A stretch of 39,412 nucleotides of DNA, from positions 1-39,412 of the forward strand of contig CALULT010000029.1 in the NCBI GenBank assembly GCA_944321565.1, in the 5' to 3' direction. Shown here one piece after another: positions 1 to 8,627 of the stretch. The translations under genes were made by a program, and so were the position numbers. Origin of the DNA: an uncultured Paraprevotella sp. Its GTDB lineage: Bacteria > Bacteroidota > Bacteroidia > Bacteroidales > Bacteroidaceae. The notes below the pieces were generated by a model that saw only the letters and a program-made list of their open reading frames with translations, had not been told where the DNA came from and made no database searches. The first letter of the stretch is position 1, and each line of letters begins with the position of its first letter.

Positions 1-17
1 CGATTCTTCTTTTCCAT
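1..17 (-). CDS. Possible 5' end of a minus-strand gene leaving the window
   Basis: A minus-strand ATG at 15-17 opens a frame (Met-Glu-Lys-Lys-Asn) that continues past the left edge. Only five codons are visible, so no product can be named. The upstream bases (18-50) are AT-rich, as expected before a Bacteroidetes start codon, but I see no clear -7 element on that strand. This may be a chance ATG. Confidence 0.25.
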
Positions 18-100
18 AATAAAAACACATTTAGTTATTACTTATAAATGTGTCTACCTATGTCAGTAGAAGACAATGCTTTTTTCGTGAAGGCACTCCC

Positions 101-131
101 GCCTTTTGGAAAAGGCCTCCATTTTCAATGG
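101..131. repeat. Two adjacent short palindromes (REP-like)
   Basis: GCCTTTT (101-107) and AAAAGGC (110-116) form a perfect 7-bp inverted repeat with a 2-nt loop. It is followed directly by CCATT-TTC-AATGG (119-131). The second palindrome has the same arm length and the same TTC loop as GGATT-TTC-AATCC at 8170-8182. The pairing of palindromes resembles REP-type intergenic repeats. The flanking 18-250 stretch has no convincing gene. Confidence 0.5.
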
Positions 132-190
132 AACCTCCCCCTTGCGGAAGATACGGGATTGGAGCGGGACATGATAATCCAGGCAGAGAT

Positions 191-260
191 TGTGAACCCA
201 CAAAGCCTAAAGGGTTCACAGCAACTCACTGTGAATCAATGCGTGTGAACCCGTGAACCC
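191..260. repeat. Cluster of four GTGAACCC motifs, one pair forming a hairpin
   Basis: TGTGAACCC (191-199) and GGGTTCACA (212-220) form a perfect 9-bp inverted repeat with a 12-nt loop. TGTGAACCC recurs at 244-252 and GTGAACCC at 253-260 in direct orientation. The hairpin is not followed by a T-run, so a rho-independent terminator is unlikely. A repeated operator or a dispersed repeat is possible. Confidence 0.55.
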
Positions 261-355
261 TTCACGACGGAAACCCTCTGTATGGAGGGCAGACGGGCAG
301 GACAGGCCACAGGCTTGTGTTTATCCGGAATTTTCGACCCATTTAGACGGTAGGC

Positions 356-386
356 TTGACAAAGGCCTTTTCATGTCGTATATTTG
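356..386 (+). promoter_or_regulatory. Bacteroidetes-type promoter without an obvious gene
   Basis: TTG (356-358), 20 bp, then TATATTTG (379-386) fits the Bacteroidetes -33/-7 arrangement (TTTG, about 19-21 bp, TAnnTTTG). Transcription should start near 393, about 180 bases before the dipeptidase start. It could give a long leader for that gene or a short RNA. Confidence 0.5.
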
Positions 387-554
387 CAGTCGAAAACATC
401 AAAAGCCCATGCCTATGGAACTCAAACGGGTTGTCCGACGCGCCGTCATGCGATGGAAAGGAAAACAAAATAGCCCTGCCCCAATCCTCCCCGACAAATT
501 CAAAACAGTTTCTAAAAAACAATGCAGGAGCTTCCATCCCTGCCCAAGATTCTG

Positions 555-562
555 TAACTTTG
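555..562 (+). promoter_or_regulatory. -7 promoter element of the M15 dipeptidase gene
   Basis: TAACTTTG matches the Bacteroidetes -7 consensus TAnnTTTG and lies 14 bases before the ATG at 577. I see no good -33 TTG. Its position argues against any upstream start for the dipeptidase. Confidence 0.5.
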
Positions 563-576
563 CACAGCGGATTCCT

Positions 577-1257
577 ATGACAGACATGAGAACAATACTT
601 TGTATATTTTGCGCCCTCTGCACAACCGCCCTCACCGCCCATGCCCAATCAAGCCCCACTGCACAAACCATGGAACGGCTGGGATTTGTGGACATACGCA
701 GTGTGGACTCCACCATCCAGGTCAGCCTGATGTATGCACGGGCTGACAACTTCACCGGACAAGTCCTCTACGACGACTTACGGGAAGCCTACCTGCACCC
801 CAAAGCCGCACAGGCATTGGCCAAGGCACAACACATCCTGAAAACCACCCATCCGGAATTAAGCCTGAAAGTGTTTGACGCCGCACGGCCGATGCACATC
901 CAACAGAAAATGTGGAACACAGTGGCCGGTACGCCCAAAAACATTTATGTGAGCAATCCCAAAAACGGAGGAGGATTACACAACTACGGCATGGCAGTGG
1001 ACGTGACCCTCTGCGATGCCAAAGGCGACACACTGCCCATGGGCACACACATCGACTACCTAGGCAGACAGGCGCACATCGACACGGAAGCCGACATGGT
1101 GCGACGCGGCCAACTCACCCGCCAAGAGCAAAAAAACCGCCAACTGCTGCGTTCCGTCATGCGGGAAGCCGGATTCAAAGCCCTGCGCACAGAATGGTGG
1201 CATTTCAACTTCATCACCCGCGCGCAAGCCAAAGCCCACTACAAACCCATCCCATGA
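577..1257 (+). CDS. M15D family D-Ala-D-Ala dipeptidase (VanX/DdpX-like), secreted
   Basis: This is a 226-residue zinc metallopeptidase expected to cleave D-Ala-D-Ala or related peptidoglycan dipeptides. The family signature is present: His135 and Asp142 in H-x-x-G-x-A-x-D, and Glu206-Trp-Trp-His209, giving two His and one Asp for zinc plus the catalytic Glu. An Arg in the D-A-R-P segment fits the VanX active site. A hydrophobic signal peptide ending in A-H-A-Q implies periplasmic export. The open frame extends back to 253, but the start at 577 (alternative 586) is preferred because it puts the signal peptide at the N terminus and lies just after a -7 element. The stop overlaps the next gene's ATG (ATGA). 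VanX-type resistance is not implied: no vanHA partners are present, and homologues in Bacteroidetes are usually cell-wall turnover enzymes. Confidence 0.9.
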   Translation: MTDMRTILCIFCALCTTALTAHAQSSPTAQTMERLGFVDIRSVDSTIQVSLMYARADNFTGQVLYDDLREAYLHPKAAQALAKAQHILKTTHPELSLKVFDAARPMHIQQKMWNTVAGTPKNIYVSNPKNGGGLHNYGMAVDVTLCDAKGDTLPMGTHIDYLGRQAHIDTEADMVRRGQLTRQEQKNRQLLRSVMREAGFKALRTEWWHFNFITRAQAKAHYKPIP

Positions 1258-2480
1258 CCGAAGCAACGCCCAACAAAGCAACGAACGATTTCATCCTCTC
1301 CCACAGGCAAGACGATGTCCGGAGACTGGCCCTGAAAAGCGCACCGGGAGAGGTGGACTTGCGACTGGCCTTGCAACAAATCGAAGGCTGGCAGACTGCG
1401 ACACGCAAACTGCCCTCATGGGCAGCCACAGACGGATTACTCTACCCACCCCGCCTGTCCATGGAACAATGTTCTTCGGAAGCCACTGCACGATATAAAC
1501 AAAAAGTTGTCCGGGAATGGATGTCACGCCTAGCCCCTGCTTCTTCCACCACGACCCTCATAGACCTGACCGGAGGTTTCGGCATCGACTTCAGTTTTCT
1601 TGCCCCCCTTTTCGACCAAGCCGTCTATATGGAACGCCAACCAGAGCTTTGCCACATCGCGTCCCATAACTTCAAACTGTTGGGGCTCACGCAAACAGAA
1701 GTGCGCGAAACAGACTCAACCCTCCACCCGGAAGAGTGGCCGGAAGCCGACTGCTGCTTCATTGACCCCGCCCGCCGTGACACCCAAGGGCACAAGACCA
1801 TCGCCATCGAGGAGTGCAGCCCCGACCTGTCCCTCCTGCAAGAAGCCATCTTGCGCAAAGCCCGCTTTTGCATGGCCAAGCTATCGCCCATGCTGGACAT
1901 ACAAACCACATTGCACACCTTGCCACACACAGCTGAAATACATGCCGTCAGCGCACAAGGAGAATGTAAAGAACTCTTGTGGCTCATGAGCCGCGAAATG
2001 CCCTCAGCCACCATTTTCCACTGCGTCAACTTAGGCACGGACAATCCCGACTTCATCTTCACCAAGGAAGAAGAAGCCATGGCCTCATGCTCCTATACGC
2101 CCACTCCCGGACAATTCCTTTATGAGCCCAATCCATCCATCATGAAATGCGGGGCTTTTAAGAGCGTTGCCGTTCGCTACGGGGTAGAAAAACTCCATCC
2201 CAACACCCATCTTTACACATCGGACAAGCTGAAAAAGGACTTTCCCGGCCGGACCTTCAGAGTGGAAAGCCATACACGTTTCGGGAAAAAAGAGCTGAGA
2301 AGCTTCCTGCACGACCTTCCACAAGCCAACCTGACCGTGCGTAACTTTCCGGAAACTGTGGAACACCTTCGCAAACGTCTCAAATTGAAAGAAGGAGGAA
2401 ATGTCTATCTCTTTGCCGCCACAATGGCAGACGGGAACCATGAGCTTATCCGTTGCCGGAAAGAAGCATCTGCCCCATAA
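1254..2480 (+). CDS. Class I SAM-dependent methyltransferase with THUMP-like domain (PG_1098 family)
   Basis: This 408-residue protein has a Rossmann methyltransferase core with a SAM-binding motif I (Asp104-Leu-Thr-Gly-Gly-Phe-Gly) and a downstream Ile-Asp171-Pro-Ala-Arg-Arg-Asp motif resembling the catalytic D/N-P-P-x of nucleic-acid methyltransferases. The C-terminal 150 or so residues resemble the THUMP-like and ferredoxin-like domains of the Porphyromonas PG_1098 family, which suggests an RNA substrate. The exact target is unknown. The frame is open back to 912, but that part is antisense-like shadow inside the dipeptidase gene. The ATG at 1254 overlaps the dipeptidase stop as ATGA, a typical coupling arrangement. 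The functional link to a peptidase is not obvious. Confidence 0.88.
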   Translation: MTEATPNKATNDFILSHRQDDVRRLALKSAPGEVDLRLALQQIEGWQTATRKLPSWAATDGLLYPPRLSMEQCSSEATARYKQKVVREWMSRLAPASSTTTLIDLTGGFGIDFSFLAPLFDQAVYMERQPELCHIASHNFKLLGLTQTEVRETDSTLHPEEWPEADCCFIDPARRDTQGHKTIAIEECSPDLSLLQEAILRKARFCMAKLSPMLDIQTTLHTLPHTAEIHAVSAQGECKELLWLMSREMPSATIFHCVNLGTDNPDFIFTKEEEAMASCSYTPTPGQFLYEPNPSIMKCGAFKSVAVRYGVEKLHPNTHLYTSDKLKKDFPGRTFRVESHTRFGKKELRSFLHDLPQANLTVRNFPETVEHLRKRLKLKEGGNVYLFAATMADGNHELIRCRKEASAP

Positions 2481-2764
2481 GAGACAGAAAGAGGGAAGCA
2501 CCCGCATCCACAGGCCTTCCCCTTCCCCACTAACTAAAAACTGCTTTATTATTTCACACGGTAACGCTCCTCCATGCAGCACGTCTTCGAAACCGGATTT
2601 GTCCACAGCTTCCCAATATCACCTCAAACCACATTCGTTTCCGCACCGTACAAAAGTATAAACAATAAGATAAACCAGCAAATATTTTCCGGCCTTTTTA
2701 CCTCTTTATTGTCACTTGCCGAAAAAACCTACCGCAAAACGGCACAGGAATCCAAATAAAGCCG
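2481..2764. other. Intergenic stretch with a minus-strand promoter
   Basis: No convincing protein gene lies here. The sequence becomes AT-rich after about 2650. A good minus-strand -33/-7 promoter (2651-2681) points back toward the 3' end of the methyltransferase gene. On that strand a GGGAAG...CTTCCC pairing followed by pyrimidine-rich sequence around 2480-2530 could end a transcript of roughly 150 bases. Confidence 0.4.
2651..2681 (-). promoter_or_regulatory. Minus-strand Bacteroidetes promoter (possible small RNA)
   Basis: Read on the minus strand, TTG (2681-2679), 20 bp, TACTTTTG (2658-2651) matches the -33/-7 consensus with ideal spacing. The start would be near 2644. No minus-strand protein gene follows, only a 26-codon frame and then antisense of the methyltransferase. 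Confidence 0.45.
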
Positions 2765-2772
2765 TATCTTTG
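2765..2772 (+). promoter_or_regulatory. -7 element of the GNAT/parE/coaD/S41 transcription unit
   Basis: TATCTTTG matches TAnnTTTG and lies 26 bases before the ATG at 2799. No clear -33 TTG is present at the usual distance. It is likely the head promoter of the run 2799-8026. Confidence 0.55.
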
Positions 2773-2798
2773 TAAGCCTAAAAACAAACTCCGACATC

Positions 2799-3947
2799 AT
2801 GTCAGACGTAATCATCAAGAAAGTTTCCAACCGGCGGGAGATGAAAGCTTTCGTCCGTTTCAATTACGAACTTTACAAAGACTGCCCGTATGCCGTGCCC
2901 GACCTGTTGGAAAACACGCTCGACACTTTCAACCCCCGCAAAAACGCCGCGTTCGACTTCTGCGAGGCCGACTGTTTCCTGGCGTTGCGCGAAGGAAAAA
3001 TCGTAGGGCGCATCGCCGCCATCATCAACCACAAGGCCAACCGGACGTGGGGCACGAACAACGCCCGCTTCGGCTGGATTGACTTCGTGGACGACGAAGA
3101 AGTGAGCCGCGCGCTGCTCGAGGCGGCCGAAAAATGGGGGCGCGACCATGGTTGCGACAAGCTCACCGGGCCGCTCGGCTTCACCGACATGGATCCCGAA
3201 GGCATGCTCACCGGAGGATACGACCAGCTGAGCACCATGTCCACCACTTATAATTACCCTTATTACCCCAAGCACATGGAACGGCTCGGCTATGCCAAGG
3301 AAGTGGACTGGGTGGAACGCAAGATCCTCACGCCCGAGAAAGACCGCCCCGCACACATGGACAAATATTTCCGCGTGGCGGAAATGAGCGCCAAACGGTA
3401 TAACCTGCACATCCGCAAATTCAAGAACGCCCGCGAGATACGCCAAGGCGGATGGGCGCAAAAGATATTCGACGTGGTGAACAAAGCCTACGCCCCGCTC
3501 TACGGCTACTCGGAAATGACACCGAAGCAAATCGAGCAATACGTACGGGAATACATGCCGTTCCTCGACATGCGGCTGGTCACCACCGTGGAAGACACAG
3601 ACGGCCGCATCGTGGCCATGGGAGTGGGCATGCCCTCGCTCTCGCGCGCCATCCAGAAAGCCCATGCGAGGCTCTTCCCGTTCGGATGGATACATTTGGC
3701 CAAGGCCCTCTATTTTAAACATGCCGACATCGTGGACTTGCTGCTCGTGGCCGTGCTTCCCGAGTACCAGAACAAGGGGGTGAACGCCATGCTCTTCGCC
3801 GACCTCATCCCCGTGTGCCAGCAGATGGGCTTCAAGTTCGGCGAAACCCACCCTCAGCTGGAAACCAACGAAAAGAGCCAAGGGCAATGGGCCTATCTGG
3901 ACGCGGAAATACACAAACGCCGCCGTTGCTGGCAGAAACCTCTTTAA
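2799..3947 (+). CDS. GNAT-like N-acetyltransferase superfamily protein (YghO-like)
   Basis: This 382-residue cytoplasmic protein resembles the two-lobed GNAT-fold proteins related to E. coli YghO. The N-terminal lobe has the stretch [15 protein letters not shown], a typical GNAT strand pair. The C-terminal lobe has [16 protein letters not shown], matching the acetyl-CoA-binding motif A pattern Q/R-x-x-G-x-G/A. A conserved [12 protein letters not shown] segment lies between them. The substrate is unknown. It is the first gene of a co-directional run; topoisomerase IV subunit B starts 16 bp later, so co-transcription is likely. Confidence 0.8.
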   Translation: MSDVIIKKVSNRREMKAFVRFNYELYKDCPYAVPDLLENTLDTFNPRKNAAFDFCEADCFLALREGKIVGRIAAIINHKANRTWGTNNARFGWIDFVDDEEVSRALLEAAEKWGRDHGCDKLTGPLGFTDMDPEGMLTGGYDQLSTMSTTYNYPYYPKHMERLGYAKEVDWVERKILTPEKDRPAHMDKYFRVAEMSAKRYNLHIRKFKNAREIRQGGWAQKIFDVVNKAYAPLYGYSEMTPKQIEQYVREYMPFLDMRLVTTVEDTDGRIVAMGVGMPSLSRAIQKAHARLFPFGWIHLAKALYFKHADIVDLLLVAVLPEYQNKGVNAMLFADLIPVCQQMGFKFGETHPQLETNEKSQGQWAYLDAEIHKRRRCWQKPL

Positions 3948-3963
3948 AACGTATCCAAAGCGA

Positions 3964-5940
3964 ATGGACGAGACAACACCGAAAACAGATGCCGGCACAC
4001 AAGAAGCCGCTCCCCAATATACGGAGGAGAACATCCTCCACCTCTCCGACATGGAACACATCCGCACACGCCCCGGCATGTACATCGGCAAGCTGGGCGA
4101 CGGCTCACACGCGGAAGACGGCATTTACGTGCTCCTGAAAGAAACCATCGACAACAGCATTGACGAGTTCAAGATGGGAGCAGGCAAACGCATCGAGGTA
4201 TCCCTCACTCCCTCGGGCGACGTCGCCGTGCGCGACTATGGCCGCGGCATCCCTCTGGGCAAGCTGGCCGAAGCCGTGAGCATGCTCAACACGGGCGGCA
4301 AATACGACTCCAAGGCTTTCAAAAAGAGCGTGGGGCTCAACGGCGTGGGCATCAAGGCCGTCAACGCCCTGAGCCTGCATTTCGAAGTGGAAAGCCGGAG
4401 AGAAGGACAGATGCGCCACCTCACCTTCGAACGCGGGGAATTGCGCGAAGAGACCGAGGGCGCCACCACAGAAGCCGACGGCACGTCCGTGCGCTTCACG
4501 CCCGACCCCGCACTGTTCCGCGGCTATGCCTTCCGCACCGACATCGTGGAAACGATGCTGCGGAACTACACCTACCTGAACACAGGGCTGGCCATCATCT
4601 TCAACGGGCATCGCATCGCATCGCGCAACGGACTGGAAGACCTACTCTCCGACAACATGACGGGAGAAGGGCTCTACCCCATCGTGCACCTCAAGGGAGA
4701 GGACATCGAAATCGCCTTCACCCACACCGCACAATACGGAGAAGAATACTACTCCTTTGTCAACGGGCAGCACACCACCCAGGGCGGCACCCACCAAAGC
4801 GCCTTCAAGAAACATTTCGCTGAAACCGTGAAGGAGTTCTCGGGCAAGAACCTCGACTACGGCGACATCCGCAACGGCCTGGTGGCCGCCATCGCCATCG
4901 ACATCGAGGAACCGCTCTTCGAAAGCCAGACGAAAATCAAACTGGGCTCGCTCACCACCGTGCCCGACGGCGGGGTGAGCATCGACAAGTTCGTGGGCGA
5001 CTTCGTGAAGGAACAGGTGGACAACTACCTCCACCGCCACCCGGACACGGCCGAGGCCATGCTCCAGAAAATCGCCGAGAGCGAACGCGAGCGCAAAGCC
5101 ATCGCGGGCGTCACCAAGCTGGCCCGCGAACGGGCAAAAAAAGCCAACCTGCACAACCGCAAACTGCGCGACTGCCGCGTACACCTGAACGACGCCAAGG
5201 GAGAGCTGAAAGAGGAAAGCAGCCTCTTCATCACCGAAGGCGACTCGGCCAGCGGGAGCATCACGAAAAGCCGCGACGTGGAGACACAGGCCGTGTTCAG
5301 CCTGCGCGGCAAACCGCTCAACTGTTTCGGGCTGACCAAGAAAGTGGTCTATGAAAACGAAGAGTTCAACCTGCTGCAGGCCGCGCTCAACATCGAAGAC
5401 GGGCTCGACGGGTTGCGCTACAACCGCGTCATCGTGGCCACCGATGCCGACGTGGACGGCATGCACATCCGCCTACTCATGGTGACCTTCTTCCTCCAGT
5501 TCTTCCCCGACCTCATCAAGAAAGGCCATGTCTATATCCTGCAAACCCCGCTGTTCCGTGTGCGCAACCGCCGCAGCAAAATCGGCAAGGAACGGTTGAA
5601 AGCCTTGGCCGAAGAAGCGAAAAACAGCAAGACGGACTTCATCACCCGCTATTGCTACAGCGAAGAAGAGCGGCTGGCCGCCATCGAGGCGCTCGGCCCG
5701 GAACCCGAAATCACCCGCTTCAAAGGATTGGGGGAAATCTCGCCCGACGAGTTCCGCCACTTCATCGGCCCCGACATCCGGCTCGAACAGGTGACGTTGC
5801 AAAAGAGCGACCAGGTGAAGGAACTCTTGGAATACTACATGGGCAAGAACACGCCCGAACGGCAAAACTTCATCATACAGAACCTCGTCGTCGAAGAAGA
5901 CCGCGCCGAAGACGACGCAGCCGAAAACGGCGCGGCATGA
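3964..5940 (+). CDS. parE: DNA topoisomerase IV subunit B (ParE; GyrB/ParE family type IIA ATPase subunit)
   Basis: This 658-residue subunit supplies the ATPase and TOPRIM parts of a type IIA topoisomerase that decatenates and relaxes DNA together with ParC. The GHKL ATPase has E-T-I-D-N-S-I-D-E, then D-Y-G-R-G-I-P (Mg/ATP binding), then the lid [13 protein letters not shown]. The transducer domain follows. The TOPRIM domain shows Glu425-Gly-Asp-Ser-Ala and the metal-binding Asp494-x-Asp496-x-Asp498-Gly. The C-terminal R-F-K-G-L-G-E motif is also present. Length and motif spacing fit Bacteroidetes ParE rather than GyrB. A charged Asp/Glu/Ala-rich tail ends the protein. parC is not in the window. 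The coaD gene begins 29 bp downstream. Confidence 0.93.
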   Translation: MDETTPKTDAGTQEAAPQYTEENILHLSDMEHIRTRPGMYIGKLGDGSHAEDGIYVLLKETIDNSIDEFKMGAGKRIEVSLTPSGDVAVRDYGRGIPLGKLAEAVSMLNTGGKYDSKAFKKSVGLNGVGIKAVNALSLHFEVESRREGQMRHLTFERGELREETEGATTEADGTSVRFTPDPALFRGYAFRTDIVETMLRNYTYLNTGLAIIFNGHRIASRNGLEDLLSDNMTGEGLYPIVHLKGEDIEIAFTHTAQYGEEYYSFVNGQHTTQGGTHQSAFKKHFAETVKEFSGKNLDYGDIRNGLVAAIAIDIEEPLFESQTKIKLGSLTTVPDGGVSIDKFVGDFVKEQVDNYLHRHPDTAEAMLQKIAESERERKAIAGVTKLARERAKKANLHNRKLRDCRVHLNDAKGELKEESSLFITEGDSASGSITKSRDVETQAVFSLRGKPLNCFGLTKKVVYENEEFNLLQAALNIEDGLDGLRYNRVIVATDADVDGMHIRLLMVTFFLQFFPDLIKKGHVYILQTPLFRVRNRRSKIGKERLKALAEEAKNSKTDFITRYCYSEEERLAAIEALGPEPEITRFKGLGEISPDEFRHFIGPDIRLEQVTLQKSDQVKELLEYYMGKNTPERQNFIIQNLVVEEDRAEDDAAENGAA

Positions 5941-5969
5941 CCCCTACATCCCAATCACGACAAGAAAAC

Positions 5970-6428
5970 ATGGAAAAAATCGCTATCATGCCCGGCAGCT
6001 TCGACCCCTTCACCAAAGGGCACGAATCACTCCTGCGGCGCGGGCTCGCGCTCTTCGACCACATCGTCGTCGGCGTGGGCATCAACAGCAGCAAACGCAT
6101 GGAGCAGACCTGCGCCCAACGCATCAACGCCCTGCGCGAACTCTTTGCCGGCGACCCGCGCATCAGCGTCGAAGGCTATTCGGACCTCACCGTGGATTTC
6201 GCCGCCCGCCACGGTGCACGGTTCATCCTGCGCGGCGTACGCTCCCTGCGTGACTATGAATACGAAATGAACCTTGCCGACCTCAACCGCCGCCTCACGG
6301 GCGTGGAAACGGTCATCCTCTTCACCGAACCGGAATGGGCCTTCATCAGTTCCACCCTCGTCAAGGAACTCAAACATTTCGGCAAGGACATCACTCCCTA
6401 TATTCCCAAAGGACTTAAATACGAATGA
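5970..6428 (+). CDS. coaD: Pantetheine-phosphate adenylyltransferase (PPAT)
   Basis: This 152-residue enzyme catalyses the penultimate step of coenzyme A synthesis, joining ATP and 4'-phosphopantetheine to give dephospho-CoA. The N-terminal P-G-S-F-D-P-F-T-K-G-H motif is the nucleotidyltransferase T/SxxH signature. R-G-V-R-S-L-R-D-Y-E-Y-E and the C-terminal I-S-S-T-L-V-K motif are typical of CoaD. The ATG at 5970 gives the usual length. An in-frame ATG at 5937 overlapping the parE stop would add 11 residues and is less likely. The stop overlaps the ATG of the S41 protease gene (ATGA), so the two are probably translationally coupled. Confidence 0.95.
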   Translation: MEKIAIMPGSFDPFTKGHESLLRRGLALFDHIVVGVGINSSKRMEQTCAQRINALRELFAGDPRISVEGYSDLTVDFAARHGARFILRGVRSLRDYEYEMNLADLNRRLTGVETVILFTEPEWAFISSTLVKELKHFGKDITPYIPKGLKYE

Positions 6429-8026
6429 GACATCACGGCATCCTGACAAAGACACTCTGCGCGGCCCTATTCGCCGCCACCGTATTTCCTGCCGCCGCCC
6501 AACGCGACGGACGGCTTTCCGAAGTAGAAAAATCATTGCGCAAGCTCTCCATGGCCCAGCTGGCCATCAGCAGCCTCTACGTGGACAGCGTGGACGAAAA
6601 CAAACTCACCGAAGATGCCATCAACGGCATGCTCTCGGGGCTCGACCCGCATTCATCCTACACCAACGCCGAACAGACCAAGAAGATGAACGAGCCGCTT
6701 CAGGGCAACTTCGATGGCATCGGTGTGCAGTTCAACATGCTCGAGGACACGCTTGTCGTCATCCAACCCGTGCCGAAAGGGCCGTCCGAGAAGGTCGGTA
6801 TCCTCGCGGGCGACCGCATCGTCAGCGTGAACGACACAGCCATTGCGGGCGTGAAGATGAGCCGCGAGGAAATCATGCGCCGCCTGCGCGGGCCTAAAGG
6901 CACGGAAGTGCGCCTCGGCATCGTGCGCCGCGGACAAACCGCCCGGCTGGACTTCACCGTGAAGCGCGACAAGATTCCCGTCTCCACCGTGGATGCCGCC
7001 TACATGGCCACCCCCCGCATCGGACTGATCCGCCTGGCCAGCTTCGGCAGCACCAGCCACAAGGAGGTGACGGATGCCATCAACAAATTGCGCGGGCAAG
7101 GCATGCAGGACCTCATCCTCGACCTGCAGCAGAACGGAGGCGGATACTTGGATGCCGCCACGGACATCGCCGGGGAGTTCCTGCCCAAAGGCGACCTCAT
7201 CGTCTATACCAAGGGACTGCGTACCCCTTATAGTGAGTACCGCGCCCAAGGTGCGGGAAGTTTCCGCGAAGGGCGCGTCATCGTCCTCGTGGACGAATAT
7301 TCCGCCTCGGCCGCCGAAATCGTCACCGGAGCCATCCAAGACCAAGACCGCGGGCTCGTCGTGGGTCGCCGCACGTTCGGCAAGGGGCTCGTGCAGAAAC
7401 CTTTCATGCTCCCCGACGGGTCGATGATACGCCTCACCGTGGCCCGCTACTACACCCCCAGCGGACGCTGCATCCAAAAGCCTTACACGAAGGGGAACAA
7501 GCAAGGCTACGACATGGATGTCATCGAACGCTACAACCACGGCGAACTGACCAACGCCGACAGCATCCACTTCCCCGACTCGCTCAAGTATAAGACACTG
7601 CGCAAGGGACGCACTGTCTATGGCGGAGGCGGCATCATGCCCGACTACTTCATCCCGCTCGACACTTCGCGCTACACACGCTTCCACCGCGACCTCACCG
7701 CCAAGGGCGCCATCGTCAACGCCGACCTCAAGTTTATTGAGAAATACCGTAAAAAGATTCAAAAAGAATATCCCGATTTTGACAAGTTCAGAACCGCTTT
7801 CGAGGTGCCGCAGGAACTCGTGGACCTCATCTTGGAAGAAGGCGAGAAGGCGGGCGTGAAACCCAAGGACGATGAAGAACTGCAAGCCACACTCCCCGAA
7901 CTGAAACTGCAGATGAAAGCCCTCATCGCCCGCGACATCTGGGACATGTCGGAATACTTCGCCGTCATCTACGAAAAGAATCCCTGTGTCCGCAAAGCCA
8001 TCGAGCTGCTTGAAGGGCAGCCGTGA
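6425..8026 (+). CDS. S41 family C-terminal processing peptidase (CtpA/Prc-like), exported
   Basis: This 533-residue periplasmic serine protease recognises C-terminal tails of envelope proteins. In order there are a signal peptide ending near A-A-A-Q (residue 26), an N-terminal helical part, a PDZ domain (about residues 95-180) and the S41 catalytic domain. The catalytic Ser295 lies in S-A-S-A-A-E and the catalytic Lys320 in F-G-K-G-L-V-Q; the 25-residue spacing is that of CtpA/D1-processing proteases. A C-terminal helical extension follows. The gene is coupled to coaD by an ATGA overlap. The order parE-coaD-S41 recurs in Bacteroidetes as far as I know. No clear terminator follows. Confidence 0.93.
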   Translation: MRHHGILTKTLCAALFAATVFPAAAQRDGRLSEVEKSLRKLSMAQLAISSLYVDSVDENKLTEDAINGMLSGLDPHSSYTNAEQTKKMNEPLQGNFDGIGVQFNMLEDTLVVIQPVPKGPSEKVGILAGDRIVSVNDTAIAGVKMSREEIMRRLRGPKGTEVRLGIVRRGQTARLDFTVKRDKIPVSTVDAAYMATPRIGLIRLASFGSTSHKEVTDAINKLRGQGMQDLILDLQQNGGGYLDAATDIAGEFLPKGDLIVYTKGLRTPYSEYRAQGAGSFREGRVIVLVDEYSASAAEIVTGAIQDQDRGLVVGRRTFGKGLVQKPFMLPDGSMIRLTVARYYTPSGRCIQKPYTKGNKQGYDMDVIERYNHGELTNADSIHFPDSLKYKTLRKGRTVYGGGGIMPDYFIPLDTSRYTRFHRDLTAKGAIVNADLKFIEKYRKKIQKEYPDFDKFRTAFEVPQELVDLILEEGEKAGVKPKDDEELQATLPELKLQMKALIARDIWDMSEYFAVIYEKNPCVRKAIELLEGQP

Positions 8027-8103
8027 ACGGCACACAAAAACGCCTTCCACGAGGCGGACGCTTGAACCAACCATACGGATGTTTGAGCAATGGCGGATAT
8101 TCA

Positions 8104-8128
8104 GGAACTGTCCCTAATCTTAGGGATT
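8104..8128 (+). repeat. Dispersed repeat copy 1
   Basis: The 25 bases match the reverse complement of 8634-8658 at all but two positions. The internal part CCCTAA-TC-TTAGGG (8112-8125) is itself a palindrome in this copy. Copies with the extended end GGGGATTTAACA occur at 8231-8260, 8628-8657 (inverted) and 34097-34126. Confidence 0.7.
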
Positions 8129-8134
8129 TCTGCC

Positions 8135-8182
8135 GCGTGGGATTTGCAATCCCACGCAATTGAGTATCAGGATTTTCAATCC
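8135..8182. repeat. REP-like palindrome pair
   Basis: GCGTGGGATT (8135-8144), loop TGC, AATCCCACGC (8148-8157) is a perfect 10-bp inverted repeat. It is followed 12 bp later by GGATT-TTC-AATCC (8170-8182). Paired palindromes with GGATT/AATCC cores are common intergenic repeats in Bacteroidetes genomes and may depend on REP-associated (Y1/IS200-like) transposases. No such transposase is in this window. Confidence 0.6.
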
Positions 8183-8230
8183 GAAAAAGATATACCTTTA
8201 ACATGCCTCTCGCATGTGTTTGCGGAAAAC

Positions 8231-8260
8231 GGAACAGCCCGCATTCTTGGGGATTTAACA
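8231..8260 (+). repeat. Dispersed repeat copy 2 (diverged left half)
   Basis: It begins GGAAC and ends TCTTGGGGATTTAACA, the same outer parts as the 8628-8657 copy read in reverse complement. The middle is diverged and the spacing is conserved to within one base. Confidence 0.6.
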
Positions 8261-8350
8261 CCATCTAGAAAAACGAATTGAGTAATACAGAGTTCCTGCT
8301 TTTACAAACTTCAGAATGTCGGCAGTCAAAGCCGCCAGGAATGAACTGTC

Positions 8351-8558
8351 CCGCCTTGCAGGGGGACGAGCCCCGGAGGGGCGGAGGGGGTCTCGCACCC
8401 ACGGGGGCGTAACGACCCTTCTGTTCGCCGTGCGGCGGCCATAATGGCCGTTTTGTTCGCCATGCGGAGGGGCGTAACGACCCTTTTGTTTCCCTCGCGG
8501 AATGATACGTGGGCGGGAAACCCCTCCGGCTCTTCGAGCCACCTCCCCTGCAAGGCGG
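8351..8558. repeat. GC-rich imperfect inverted repeat with internal direct repeats
   Basis: The outer arms CCGCCTTGCAGGGG (8351-8364) and its exact complement (8545-8558) are 14 bp. Inner arms CCGGAGGGG (8373-8381) and CCCCTCCGG (8521-8529) also pair. Between them lie two exact 17-bp direct repeats beginning GGGGCGTAACGACCC (8404-8420, 8469-8485), two near-identical TGTTCGCC[G/A]TGCGG units (8422-8435, 8454-8467) and a GGCCAT-A-ATGGCC palindrome (8437-8449). It resembles dispersed intergenic repeats of the 'aaggggaggtgg...ggagggg' kind found in many bacteria, and is not a gene. Confidence 0.7.
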
Positions 8559-8627
8559 AGGAGTTTTTCTCCGCACGGGCAAGTGACGGGAAGCAGGGCA
8601 CTTGATTACAAATGAATATTCGTCAGT

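Noticed and set aside
253-576. N-terminal extension of the M15 dipeptidase frame
   Set aside because: It would bury the signal peptide at residue 110 and lies upstream of a -7 element at 555-562; the composition is not coding-like.
912-1253. Upstream extension of the methyltransferase frame
   Set aside because: It overlaps the well-supported dipeptidase gene in another frame and is rich in His/Arg/Pro, typical of a shadow frame.
577-1257. Vancomycin resistance gene vanX
   Set aside because: The VanX-like motifs are shared by all M15D dipeptidases; vanH, vanA/B ligase and regulators are absent.
2802-4124. 440-codon minus-strand frame opposite the GNAT gene
   Set aside because: It is the antisense shadow of a clear GNAT gene and the start of parE; its sequence is His/Val/Gly-rich with no domain.
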